Assembly: GCF_002858925.1 (NCBI RefSeq)
Contig: NZ_PJRS01000031.1
Location: 18,438 to 82,437, forward strand
Length of the DNA stretch: 64,000 nucleotides
Direction of reading: 5' to 3'
Origin: Caulobacter zeae
GTDB taxonomy: Bacteria; Pseudomonadota; Alphaproteobacteria; Caulobacterales; Caulobacteraceae
Shown: in pieces, positions 43,848 to 52,176 of the stretch
How positions within the stretch are numbered: position 1 is the stretch's first letter
Layout of the letters: the number at the start of each line of letters is the position of its first letter
Translations under genes and position numbers: made by a program
The notes under the pieces: model-generated
What the model was told of the DNA's origin: nothing
Databases searched by the model: none
The model's input: only the letters and a program-made list of their open reading frames with translations

Positions 43848-45704
43848 TTACAGCGTCACCACCACCTTGCCGAATGCGCCCTGGTCGGCGCGGGTGTAGG
43901 CGCCTTCGATGGCGTCGAGGGCGAACACGGCGTCGACCTGCGGGACGATGCCCTTGGCCGCCACGAAGTCCGACAGCGCCTGATGGTCGGCGCGCGAGCC
44001 GACCGAGATCGCCGTGGCCCGCTGGGCCATCATCACCATGGCCGAGGCGTCCAGCGTGCCGCCAAAGCCATCCAGGGCGCCGATCACGGCCACGTGGCCG
44101 CCGACGCCCAGGCTCGCCTGCGACTTGGCCAGGGTGCCGGCGCCGCCGAGCTCGAGGGCGTGCTGCACGCCGCCGGCCGTGGCCTCCTTCACCGCGGCCT
44201 CCCAGTCGGGCGTGGTGTGGTAGTTGATGGTCAGGTCCGCGCCCAGGTCCTTGGCGCGGGCCAGCTTGGCGTCGTCGCCGCCGACCACGGCCACCTTGGC
44301 GCCGAAGGCCTTGGCGATCTGAAGCCCCCATAGCGACACGCCGCCGGTGCCCAGGGTCACCACCCAGTCGCCGGCCTGAAGGCCGCCATGGGTGACGAGC
44401 GACGACCACGCCGTGACGCCCGAGCAGGTCAGGGTCGCGCCCTGCACGTAGTCGAGGCCGTCCGGCAGCTTCACGACGCCGCCCGCCGACAGCACCACGT
44501 GCTCGGCCAGCACGCCCGGACCGCCCGCGCCCAGCGACGAGATCACCGCCGGGAAGGTGATGCGGCCGCCGGGCCAGTTCTGGAAGAAGGTCGAGGCCAC
44601 GCGGTCGCCCACGGCCAGGCCCTCGACGCCTTCACCCAAGCCCACGATCTCGCCCGCGGCGTCCGACAGCGGGGTGAAGCCGTCGGCCTCGCCCACCGGG
44701 TACCAGCCCTTGCGGATCATCACGTCGCGGCGGTTCAGCGCTACGGCGCGCACGCGCACCAGCACCTCGCCCGGACCCGGCTGCGGGACCGGCACGACGG
44801 ACTCGGCCAGCTCGAAGCCCTGGCCGGCGCGGACGAGGGAGAAACGGCGATTGGTCATGGGCGGGGTCCACTGCAGGGGGCTGTTCGGAGGCGTGGTTTC
44901 GACGCCGGCCGCAAAGGCCAGCAGGGTCTCGGCGAAGATCTCGGGTTCCAGCTCGGGCGCGGCGACGCCGGTCTTGCCCTGGGTGGTGACCACGACGCCC
45001 GGGCGGGCCTTGCGGATGCGACCGACGAAGCCGGCCAGCGGATCGTCCGCCGCCTGCAACACGGTCACCGGGCAGGTCACGCCCGCAAAGACGCTGGCGA
45101 AGTCCTGGTCGAAGATCGCCCCGAAGGCCTGGTTGCGGCCGTCCGGCGCGCCGATCGCGCCCAGGAACTCGGTCTGAACCAGCTGGGCGTCGAAGCGGGG
45201 CAGCAACCCCTTCATCACGCCCCAGGACTGGATCAGATAGGCGCCGTGCGCGTCTATCGGCGCGGACTGGCCGACCTGGGCGCGGAACATCTCGCGTTCG
45301 TCGGCGGTGGCGAACAAGACGCCGTTCAGCAGCAGCGAACGCACGCGGCCCGGCGCGGCCACGGCGATCTCGGCGCCGATATGGGTGCCGGTGTGGTGGC
45401 CGGCCAGGTGGAAGCGCTCGACGCCCAGGACGTCCAGCGCCGCCAGCAGCCAGGCGCCGTAGTCCACCGTCGAGGGCAGGCCTTGCGGCTTGAACGACTG
45501 GCCAAAGCCGGGCGTGTCCAGCGCGATCGCCGCGCGGCGGCCGGCCAGGCGCGCCAGCACGCCGTCGAAGCAGGCGGAACTGACCGGCGTGCGATGCAGC
45601 AGCACGATCGGGTCGCCAGGACCGTCCACCCGGCGCAGGTGCACCTGGCCGGCGGACGTATCGGCGTAAGCCTTCATAATCGGGGCTTGGCGAATGAGCG
45701 TCAC
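43848..45704 (-). CDS. Alpha/beta hydrolase–zinc-free alcohol dehydrogenase (MDR) fusion
   Basis: A 618-aa two-domain fusion. Residues about 20–280 are an alpha/beta hydrolase fold (IVLLHRTPVSSACFDGVLAR, LAGHHTGTHIGAEIAV). The nucleophile elbow is GHHTG, with His where Ser is normal. Residues about 292–618 are a quinone-oxidoreductase-like MDR domain with VALNRRDVMIRKGWYP and a nucleotide-binding TLGTGGVSLWGLQIAKAFGA; catalytic zinc ligands are absent. Start GTG 45704 has CTGGAG upstream; ATG 45677 is possible. Operator 45778 lies 74 bp before it. Confidence 0.88.
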   Translation of the reverse strand: MTLIRQAPIMKAYADTSAGQVHLRRVDGPGDPIVLLHRTPVSSACFDGVLARLAGRRAAIALDTPGFGQSFKPQGLPSTVDYGAWLLAALDVLGVERFHLAGHHTGTHIGAEIAVAAPGRVRSLLLNGVLFATADEREMFRAQVGQSAPIDAHGAYLIQSWGVMKGLLPRFDAQLVQTEFLGAIGAPDGRNQAFGAIFDQDFASVFAGVTCPVTVLQAADDPLAGFVGRIRKARPGVVVTTQGKTGVAAPELEPEIFAETLLAFAAGVETTPPNSPLQWTPPMTNRRFSLVRAGQGFELAESVVPVPQPGPGEVLVRVRAVALNRRDVMIRKGWYPVGEADGFTPLSDAAGEIVGLGEGVEGLAVGDRVASTFFQNWPGGRITFPAVISSLGAGGPGVLAEHVVLSAGGVVKLPDGLDYVQGATLTCSGVTAWSSLVTHGGLQAGDWVVTLGTGGVSLWGLQIAKAFGAKVAVVGGDDAKLARAKDLGADLTINYHTTPDWEAAVKEATAGGVQHALELGGAGTLAKSQASLGVGGHVAVIGALDGFGGTLDASAMVMMAQRATAISVGSRADHQALSDFVAAKGIVPQVDAVFALDAIEGAYTRADQGAFGKVVVTL

Positions 45705-45777
45705 GGGGGCTCCAGCGGAATCTTCGAGCCTCGGTCCTAGCGCCGCCCCCTCGCCACCTCGCCTGTGGCGGGGCCGT

Positions 45778-45794
45778 TATCCGCACAGCGGCGA
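45778..45794. promoter_or_regulatory. Island operator palindrome, copy 2
   Basis: TATCCGC-ACA-GCGGCGA lies between the divergent fusion gene and SDR gene, exactly 74 bp from each start codon. Confidence 0.65.
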
Positions 45795-45867
45795 AGATCG
45801 CGGCCGCCCCGCCCTCGCCTTCCAGGCCGGTTCAAGTCGGCGCCAGCAACGAAGAAGAGAGCACGCC

Positions 45868-46584
45868 ATGACCACGGTCCTGATCACCGGCGCCAATCGC
45901 GGCATCGGCCTGGAGCACGTCCGCCAGTACGCCGCCGGCGGCGCCGACGTCATCGCCACCTGCCGTGATCCGGCCGGGGCCGCCGAACTGCAAGCCATCG
46001 CCGACGCCCACCCCGGCAAGGTCCGCATCGAGGCCCTGTCGGTGAACGACGCGGCTTCCGTCGCCGCCTTCGCCGAGCGGCTACGAGGCGTAGCGATCGA
46101 CGTGCTGATCAACAACGCCGGCACCTACGGCCCCATCCCGCTGCCCGAGGGCATGGCCCACCAGACCCTGGCCGGCATGGACTACGACATCTGGGCCGAC
46201 ATCCTGGCGACCAACGTCGTCTCGCCGTTCCGCATCACCGCCGCCTTGATCGAGAATGTGAAGGCCAGCGCGGGCAAGACCATCGTCATGATGTCCAGCG
46301 GCCTGGCCTCGATCGGAACCAACATCTACGGCGGCTCGCACGCCTACCGCTCGTCCAAGGCCGCGCTGAACATGCTGGCCAAGGGCCTGGCGGTGGAGCT
46401 GAAGGGCGACGGCGTCACCGTCATCGCCATGGCCCCCGGCTGGACCCGCACCGCCCTGGGCGGCCCCGACGCGCCCTATTCGGTCGAGGAAAGCGTCGAA
46501 GGCCAGCAGAAGGTCATCGCCGGGCTGAGCCTGGACGACACCGGCAAGTTCCTGGACCTGGCCGGCGCCGAGGTGGCTTGGTGA
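45868..46584 (+). CDS. Short-chain dehydrogenase/reductase
   Basis: A 238-aa SDR. Cofactor motif TGANRGIG (residues about 7–14), NNAGTYG, catalytic Ser in MMSSGLAS and YRSSK (the YxxxK motif). The Arg in TCRDPAGA after the second strand suggests NADP preference. It oxidises or reduces a hydroxyl/carbonyl group in the island pathway. Divergent from the fusion gene with a shared operator. Confidence 0.92.
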   Translation: MTTVLITGANRGIGLEHVRQYAAGGADVIATCRDPAGAAELQAIADAHPGKVRIEALSVNDAASVAAFAERLRGVAIDVLINNAGTYGPIPLPEGMAHQTLAGMDYDIWADILATNVVSPFRITAALIENVKASAGKTIVMMSSGLASIGTNIYGGSHAYRSSKAALNMLAKGLAVELKGDGVTVIAMAPGWTRTALGGPDAPYSVEESVEGQQKVIAGLSLDDTGKFLDLAGAEVAW

Positions 46585-46603
46585 AGGGCGGACGTCAATA
46601 ACC

Positions 46604-46722
46604 CGAAAGTTCCCCGCGAAGGCGGGGTTCCAAGCCGAGGTCGCGGGTGATGCACGGCCGCGCCATGTCCTGAACGTCAGCTTGGATCCTCGCCTTCGCG
46701 GGGATACTCGGATTTCTTGTGG
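46604..46722. repeat. Family 6 palindromic repeat (CCCCGCGAAGGCGGGG type)
   Basis: AGTTCCCCGCGAAGGCGGGG followed by TTCCAAGC faces GCTTGGATCC and TCGCCTTCGCGGGGAT. Arms about 30 bp, spacer about 50 bp, between convergent genes. Confidence 0.8.
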
Positions 46723-46739
46723 CGGCTTCCAAAGCCCTC

Positions 46740-47126
46740 CTACCCTAACCTCAACGCCGCATAGACCTTCTCGACCACCTGCTGGGGCGAGAAGGGCTTG
46801 AGCAGATAGGTCGTCGCCCCCGCGCCCATGGCCGACGCGATGCGGTCGAGACGCCCCTCGCCGGTCAGCATGACCACCGGCGTCTCGCGATGCTCGTCGC
46901 CGCCGCGCAGCAGTTTCAGAAGCTCCATGCCGTCCATGTCGGGCATGCGGATGTCGATCAGCCAGATCGCCGGCTTGTCCAGCCCTGCCGCATGCAGCGC
47001 GCTGCGAGCGGACTCGAAGGCCTGGACGATGTAGCCGGACTTGGCCAGGGCGCCTTCCAGGAAGGCCAGCAGCACCGGGTCGTCGTCGACGACGAACACC
47101 CGCCCCTTGATCCAGCTGCGCTCCAT
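46740..47126 (-). CDS. Single-domain response regulator
   Basis: A 128-aa CheY-like receiver with no output domain. Acidic pocket VVDDDP, phospho-acceptor Asp in WLIDIRMPDMDG (residue about 58), Thr in VVMLTGEG, and Lys in YLLKPFSPQQV. ATG 47126 is the start; a longer frame is not receiver sequence. No histidine kinase is nearby. It is the only regulator-like gene in the island, but a receiver alone cannot bind the operators. Confidence 0.9.
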   Translation of the reverse strand: MERSWIKGRVFVVDDDPVLLAFLEGALAKSGYIVQAFESARSALHAAGLDKPAIWLIDIRMPDMDGMELLKLLRGGDEHRETPVVMLTGEGRLDRIASAMGAGATTYLLKPFSPQQVVEKVYAALRLG

Positions 47127-47223
47127 GCGGCCTCGCCTCACGTTAACCGTGCGAGCGACAGTCTCACAAGGTTTTCGCGCCCGGTACGGCGCCAAGGTTG
47201 TAAGGCCCTGGCGCTCGTCCCCT

Positions 47224-47850
47224 TTAGCCGGCGGCCATGCCGCGCTGCACGCCCGGCCGCTGGGCGATGAAGGCCTCGTAGCGGGCCAGGTTCGGATACC
47301 GCTCCAGCCCGCCCTCCAGGCGCTTGGCGGAGCTCGCCACCATCGGGAAGAACAGGGCGTCCAGGATCGTGAACCGCTCGCCCAGCATGTAGACACGGCT
47401 GGCCAGACGGGCCTCGAACGCCGCCAGCTGCTCGTGGCAGTCGGCCAGCGACCGCTCGATCGCCCACGGCGTCTTCTCCGGCGCCATCACGGTGGCGACG
47501 AACTGGTTGGTGAAGGCGCCCGCCAGCTGCGACGACACAGCGGAGGCCCACATCAGGAACTCGGCCCGCTCGCCAGGCCCCCTGGGCAGCATGTCGCTGG
47601 CGGCCTTCTCGGCCAGGTACCAGGCGATGGCCAGGGTTTCCGACAGCGTGATCGAGGCGCCGCCCGGCCCGTCGGGATCGACGATGGCCGGCGCCTTGCC
47701 GAACGGGCTGAGCGCGGCCTTGTAGCCGGGCTTCTTGTGCTCGCCGGCATAGAGGTCGACCGGGGCCAGCGCATAGGCCAGCCCCGTCTCCTCCAGCACG
47801 ATCCGAACCTTCTGGCCGTTGGCGGTCGGGACGGTGTGAAACTGGATCAT
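47224..47850 (-). CDS. Glutathione S-transferase
   Basis: A 208-aa GST. The thioredoxin-like N-domain has the cis-Pro segment GKAPAIVDPDG and the glutathione-binding ITLSETLAIAWYLAE; the C-domain has ERFTILDALFFPMVAS. GSTs in aromatic pathways often catalyse isomerisation or ether/halide cleavage. The gene is 10 bp after a flavin hydroxylase gene on the same strand and so in one operon with it. Confidence 0.9.
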   Translation of the reverse strand: MIQFHTVPTANGQKVRIVLEETGLAYALAPVDLYAGEHKKPGYKAALSPFGKAPAIVDPDGPGGASITLSETLAIAWYLAEKAASDMLPRGPGERAEFLMWASAVSSQLAGAFTNQFVATVMAPEKTPWAIERSLADCHEQLAAFEARLASRVYMLGERFTILDALFFPMVASSAKRLEGGLERYPNLARYEAFIAQRPGVQRGMAAG

Positions 47851-47860
47851 CGTCCCGCCC

Positions 47861-49060
47861 TCACGCTGTCGCCGCTTCGAGCTCGAGGCTCTTGTACATC
47901 GACTGCAACAGCAGGTACTCGCGCCGCTGTTCCGGGTCGGCCAGGATCTTGCGCATCTTGGCCTCGCGCTCGGCATAGGCCTCGGCGGTGCCCGCTTCCA
48001 TCGCCGCCTTGTTGGCGATGGTCTGGGTCTGGATGAACTTGTGCATCACCGCCCGCCGCTGCCGGTCATAGAGCGGCAGCAGCGTCTGCGCGTCGCCCTT
48101 GTTCTGCAGGATCTCGACCAGTTTTTCCGTCAGGTTCCACACGTCGTGGATGCCCGAGTTCATGCCGAACCCGCCCAGCGGGTTGTTGAGGTGGGCCGCG
48201 TCGCCCGCCAGCAGCACCCGGCCCGCATGGTAGGTCTTGGCCACCCGCTGGTGCACCTTGTAGAGCGTGCGGTGCGCGGTCTTCACCGCCGCGCCCTCGC
48301 CCAGCAGGCCGCCGAACACGGCCTCCTTCTTGGCGTCCGACAGCAGGGCCTCGTCGCTCTCGTCGCCATTGGCCGGCACCAGGATCCGCCACAGCGACGG
48401 CACCCGCAGCAGCACGCACCACTCCTTGGGATCGGCCACGTAGTTGACGTGGGCCAGCCCCGGGAAGTGCTCCTCCAGCGGCCAGTCGGTCGACAGGGTC
48501 AGGAACTTCTCCGGATAGGTGAAGCCCTCGAACTCGATGTCCAGCCACTTGCGGACGATCGAATTGGCCCCGTCGGCGCCGATCAGGTAGTCGCAGCGCA
48601 CCTGCTCGATCCCGAACGGCGCCTCGACGAAGGCGGTGACGCCCTGGTCGTCCTGGGTAAAGTGGGCCAGCCGGTGCGAGAACCGCACCTGGCCCTTGGG
48701 ATGCTCCGCCAGCTTGGCGGTCAGCAGGCGCGCCAGCTTGAACTGCTCGCACTGCAGCCGGTACGGGTGCTCTGAGATGTCGCCCAGCTCGCCCATGTCG
48801 AAGGCCATCACCTCGCCCGTCAGGCGGTTGCGATAGTGATAGATCGGCGCGCGAAGGCCTTGGGCCTCCAGCTCGTCGAGCACGCCCAGCTCTTTCATCA
48901 TGTCGAGCGTCGGCGGATGCATGGTCGAGGCGCGCAGGTCCTCTGGGCAGCGCGGCGCGGCCTCCAGCAGCAGCACTTCGACACCCATCTGGGCCAGCCG
49001 ATAGGCCGCGACCGAGCCCACGGGCCCAGCGCCGGCGACGACGACTTGGAATCGTTCCAC
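47861..49060 (-). CDS. Group A FAD-dependent hydroxylase 1
   Basis: A 399-aa single-component flavin monooxygenase with the p-hydroxybenzoate-hydroxylase fold. FAD motif VVAGAGPVGSVAAYRLAQMG (residues about 7–26), the DG motif DYLIGADGANSIVRKWL, and the GD motif RVLLAGDAAHLNNPLGGFGM. Such enzymes hydroxylate phenols or N-heterocycles with NAD(P)H and O2. It is in an operon with the DUF1330 gene (71-bp gap) and the GST gene. Confidence 0.92.
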   Translation of the reverse strand: MERFQVVVAGAGPVGSVAAYRLAQMGVEVLLLEAAPRCPEDLRASTMHPPTLDMMKELGVLDELEAQGLRAPIYHYRNRLTGEVMAFDMGELGDISEHPYRLQCEQFKLARLLTAKLAEHPKGQVRFSHRLAHFTQDDQGVTAFVEAPFGIEQVRCDYLIGADGANSIVRKWLDIEFEGFTYPEKFLTLSTDWPLEEHFPGLAHVNYVADPKEWCVLLRVPSLWRILVPANGDESDEALLSDAKKEAVFGGLLGEGAAVKTAHRTLYKVHQRVAKTYHAGRVLLAGDAAHLNNPLGGFGMNSGIHDVWNLTEKLVEILQNKGDAQTLLPLYDRQRRAVMHKFIQTQTIANKAAMEAGTAEAYAEREAKMRKILADPEQRREYLLLQSMYKSLELEAATA

Positions 49061-49131
49061 GGAACCTCGCTAGTTTTGGATCGGCGTTGCGGGCGCGGTT
49101 TCCCCCTCGCGCCCCGGCTCACGCGCTTTGA

Positions 49132-49422
49132 TCAGTCGACGACGATCATGCGGACCACGACATTCCCCGCGTCCTTCCGCAGGAGCTTGGCGGCCTGGTA
49201 TTCGTCCGAATACAGATAGGCCTTGGCGGCGGCCGCATCGGGATAGCGCGTGACGATCACGCGCTCGCCTTCGGGGACCTCGCCCTCCAGCACTTCGGTC
49301 ACCGGACCGCGGACATAGGTCTCGCCGCCGAAACGCTCGGCCAGGCCCGAAATGGCCTTCACATATTCCATGAAGCGCGGCGGGTCGGTGATGACGGTGG
49401 TGGCGATGATGAAGGCGGGCAT
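49132..49422 (-). CDS. DUF1330 small protein
   Basis: A 96-aa ferredoxin-like alpha+beta barrel protein (MPAFIIATTVITDPPRFMEY; RVIVTRYPDAAAAKAYLYSD; DEYQAAKLLR). DUF1330 members are often found with catabolic enzymes and their activity is unknown. It is first in the operon DUF1330–hydroxylase 1–GST, and shares operator 49509 with the divergent isomerase-like gene. Confidence 0.9.
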   Translation of the reverse strand: MPAFIIATTVITDPPRFMEYVKAISGLAERFGGETYVRGPVTEVLEGEVPEGERVIVTRYPDAAAAKAYLYSDEYQAAKLLRKDAGNVVVRMIVVD

Positions 49423-49508
49423 GGTCTCGTCCCCCGGAGGAATTTCCGTTGTGGTTCAACGACGACCCTAGCGACGCCCGTTCTTCCCGCTCTGGCGGCG
49501 CCTTTTCC

Positions 49509-49525
49509 TATCCGCCGGGCGGATA
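49509..49525. promoter_or_regulatory. Island operator palindrome, copy 3 (perfect)
   Basis: TATCCGC-CGG-GCGGATA is a perfect palindrome with 7-bp arms, 87 bp from the start at 49422 and 73 bp from that at 49598, between two divergent operons. It is the best copy and defines the consensus. Confidence 0.75.
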
Positions 49526-49597
49526 TCGGCTCCTGGGGTGCGGCGCGGCCGCTTCGGCTTTGCCATTCCTCGACCATCGAAACGTCGAGGAAGCGTC

Positions 49598-50344
49598 ATG
49601 CCGGATTCATTGGGACACCGCCTGAAGTATGCGGTCATCGCGCCGTCGACCAACACCAGCGTGCAGCCGGAATACGACGACATGCGCCCGCGCGGCGTTA
49701 CCAACCACTTCCAGCGCATCGCCATTCCCGACACCAAGGTGACCGACGACGAGTCGTTCATGGTGATGCTTCAGAACATCCGCGACGCGACCATGGACAG
49801 CGTCGACGTCGCCATGACCATGGACCCGGCCTGCGTGGTCATGGGCATGTCGGCCGAAACCTTCTGGGACGGCGCCGACGGCGCCGAACGCCTGACCCAG
49901 CGCATGCTGGAGCGCACCAACGGCGTTCCGGTCGTGATGGGCTCCACCGCCGTCGACGCGGCGCTGAAGGCCTACGGCGGCATCAAGAAGATCGGGGTGA
50001 TCACCCCCTACATGCCGGTCGGCGACAACCAGGTGCGCAAGTTCTTCGAGGACCTTGGCTACGAGGTCACCCAGGTGAAGGGCCTGAAATCCCCCTCGCC
50101 GATGCTGATCGCCCACGAGACGCCGCAGACGCTCAAGCGCGCGGCCGAAGAGGTCTCCGAAGGCGCCGACGCCGTCGTCCAGTGCGGCACCAACCTGGCC
50201 TTCGCCAAGGTCGCCGCCATGGCCGAGTTCTGGCTGGAAAAGCCGGTCGTGGCCATCAACACCGCCACCTACTGGCACGCTCTCCGGAGCATGGGAATTA
50301 CCGACAAGATCGACGGCTTCGGCTCGCTCCTGCTCGAGCACTAG
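49598..50344 (+). CDS. Maleate isomerase / arylmalonate decarboxylase-like protein
   Basis: A 248-aa Asp/Glu racemase superfamily protein. The PSTNT loop (residues 16–20) is that of maleate cis-trans isomerases and arylmalonate decarboxylases. The second catalytic Cys is present (VVQCGTNL, Cys 196). At the first Cys position the strand reads VVMGMSAE, which appears to put Gly or Met there, as in arylmalonate decarboxylase. A Cys at 79 is nearby but probably shifted. ATG 49598 follows CGAGGAAG. First gene of a four-gene operon. Confidence 0.85.
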   Translation: MPDSLGHRLKYAVIAPSTNTSVQPEYDDMRPRGVTNHFQRIAIPDTKVTDDESFMVMLQNIRDATMDSVDVAMTMDPACVVMGMSAETFWDGADGAERLTQRMLERTNGVPVVMGSTAVDAALKAYGGIKKIGVITPYMPVGDNQVRKFFEDLGYEVTQVKGLKSPSPMLIAHETPQTLKRAAEEVSEGADAVVQCGTNLAFAKVAAMAEFWLEKPVVAINTATYWHALRSMGITDKIDGFGSLLLEH

Positions 50345-50362
50345 GGATCACGGGGTATCAGT

Positions 50363-51292
50363 ATGGAATACGATTACATTCCGCTTCCGCACCGCAAGCC
50401 GCTGATCTGGCCGAACGGCGCGCGCGTGGCCCTGGTCATGACCTTCAATCTGGAGACCTGGGACCTCACCAAGCCGACCAAGGAGAAGTACTACGCCGGC
50501 GGTCCGGCCGTGCTGCCCGACGTGCTGGCCGGCGATACGCCCGACTTCCCCAACTACACCTGGCGCGAATACGGCCAGCGGGTGGGCATCTGGCGCTTGT
50601 TCGACCTCTTCGACGAGCTGGGCGTCAAGGCCAGCTGCACCACCAACGCGGTGACCTTCGAGCGTCGCAAGGCGATGACCGACGCCTGCCTGGAGCGCGG
50701 CTGGGAGCTCCTGGCCCACAACTGGGAACAGGGCGAGCTGCTGACCGACTTCGCCCATGAGCCGGCCAAGGAGCGCGACATCGTCCTGCGCTCGCTGGAG
50801 CATTACGAGAAGTTCGTCGGCAAGCGCGCCAAGGGCTGGCTGTCGTCGTCCCTGCGCGGCACGCTGCAGACCGCCGACATCCTGGCCGAGCACGGCTGCA
50901 CCTTCTATTGCGACCTGCTCAACGACGACCAGCCCTACCTGCTGCGCACGCCGAACGGCCCGATCGTCTCGACGCCCTATTCGAACGAGATCAACGACTT
51001 CACCCTGCTCACCCGTCGCGGCCACACCACCGACGAGTACCGCGACGTGATGATCGAGGAGCTGAACGTCCTCTACAAGGAAGGCGCGACCTCGGGCCGG
51101 ATCATGAACGTGGGCATCCACCCGCACGTCTCGGGCCGGGCTTACCGGATCCGCGCCCTGCGCGAGTTCATCCAGCACGCCAAGAGCCTGCCGGGCGTGT
51201 GGTTCGCCACCCGCGAGGAGATCGCCGACTGGTATCTGGCCAACCACGAGAGCCACATCCCGACCGACGCGACCATCAAGGCCGCCGAGTGA
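50363..51292 (+). CDS. PuuE-like polysaccharide-deacetylase-fold hydrolase
   Basis: A 309-aa NodB-fold protein of the allantoinase-analogue (PuuE)/deacetylase group. The usual metal-binding residues are changed: the TFDDG-type motif is VMTFNLETWD, and the HSxxH-type motif is LLAHNWEQGE. PuuE is, as I recall, also metal-independent, so cleavage of a cyclic amide or imide is more plausible here than sugar deacetylation. Its last base pairs overlap the next start (GTGA). Second gene of the 49598 operon. Confidence 0.8.
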   Translation: MEYDYIPLPHRKPLIWPNGARVALVMTFNLETWDLTKPTKEKYYAGGPAVLPDVLAGDTPDFPNYTWREYGQRVGIWRLFDLFDELGVKASCTTNAVTFERRKAMTDACLERGWELLAHNWEQGELLTDFAHEPAKERDIVLRSLEHYEKFVGKRAKGWLSSSLRGTLQTADILAEHGCTFYCDLLNDDQPYLLRTPNGPIVSTPYSNEINDFTLLTRRGHTTDEYRDVMIEELNVLYKEGATSGRIMNVGIHPHVSGRAYRIRALREFIQHAKSLPGVWFATREEIADWYLANHESHIPTDATIKAAE

Positions 51293-52161
51293 CCAGCGCC
51301 GCCACGCGCCTGCGCCAGCGGCTGGCGGCCGGCTCCGACGGCCGCCGCCGGCTGCTGGCCGCGCCGGGCTGCTATGACGGCTTCTCGGCCCTGCTGGTCG
51401 AGCAGGCGGGCTTCGAGGCCGCGTTCCTGTCGGGCGCGGCCCTGTCGCTGGCCCGCCTGGGCCGTCCCGACGTCGGCCTCGTCGGCGTCGGCGAGCTGGC
51501 CGACGCGGTGCGGGCCATCGCCGACCGCGTCGACATCCCGCTGATCGTCGACATCGACACCGGCTTCGGCAACGCGCTGAACACCCAGCGCACCGTCAAG
51601 GTGCTCGAACGGGCCGGCGCCGCCGCGGTGCAGCTGGAAGACCAGACCTTCCCCAAGCGCTGCGGCCACATCCGCGGCAAGGGCGTGATCCCGGTCGCCG
51701 AGATGGTCGGCAAGGTCCGCGCCGCGGTCGACGCCCGCATCGAGACCCTGATCATCGGCCGCACGGATGCGCTCGGCGTCGAAGGCCCGCAAGCCGCCAT
51801 GGACCGCGCCGAGGCCTATCTGGAGGCCGGCGCCGACATCGTCTTCGTCGAGGGCCCCCGCACCCTGGACGAGACCAAGGCCGTCGCCGAGCGCTTCGCC
51901 GCCCGCGTTCCCCTGATCCACAACCTGGTCGAGGGCGGGATCACCGCCGTGCGCACCGGCGCGGAACTGCAGGAACTGGGCTTCGCCATCGCCCTGCACC
52001 CGATGCTGCTGCTGCACGGCCTCGCCCGCTACGCGCCCGAATGGCTGGCCCAGCTTCGCAGCCAGGGCACGACCGACGGCCTCGACATTCTCGACCTTCC
52101 TCGCCTGAACGCGGTCGCCGGGCTCGACGCCCTGCTGGCCGACGCGGCGACCTATGCCTGA
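51289..52161 (+). CDS. Isocitrate lyase/PEP mutase-family lyase
   Basis: A 290-aa TIM-barrel lyase. Metal site LIVDIDTGFGNALN, and AVQLEDQTFPKRCGHIRGKG with the KRCGH catalytic loop; the Cys marks the C–C lyases (methylisocitrate, dimethylmalate, oxaloacetate-type) rather than PEP mutase. It should cleave a 2-alkylmalate-like acid to pyruvate/glyoxylate plus a smaller acid, or act as a decarboxylase. Start GTG 51289 overlaps the upstream stop. Confidence 0.88.
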   Translation: MTSAATRLRQRLAAGSDGRRRLLAAPGCYDGFSALLVEQAGFEAAFLSGAALSLARLGRPDVGLVGVGELADAVRAIADRVDIPLIVDIDTGFGNALNTQRTVKVLERAGAAAVQLEDQTFPKRCGHIRGKGVIPVAEMVGKVRAAVDARIETLIIGRTDALGVEGPQAAMDRAEAYLEAGADIVFVEGPRTLDETKAVAERFAARVPLIHNLVEGGITAVRTGAELQELGFAIALHPMLLLHGLARYAPEWLAQLRSQGTTDGLDILDLPRLNAVAGLDALLADAATYA

Positions 52162-52176
52162 GTACGGAGACTAACC

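Noticed and set aside
46740..47126. The lone receiver protein as the island regulator
   Set aside because: It has no DNA-binding domain and no operator copy at its own promoter.
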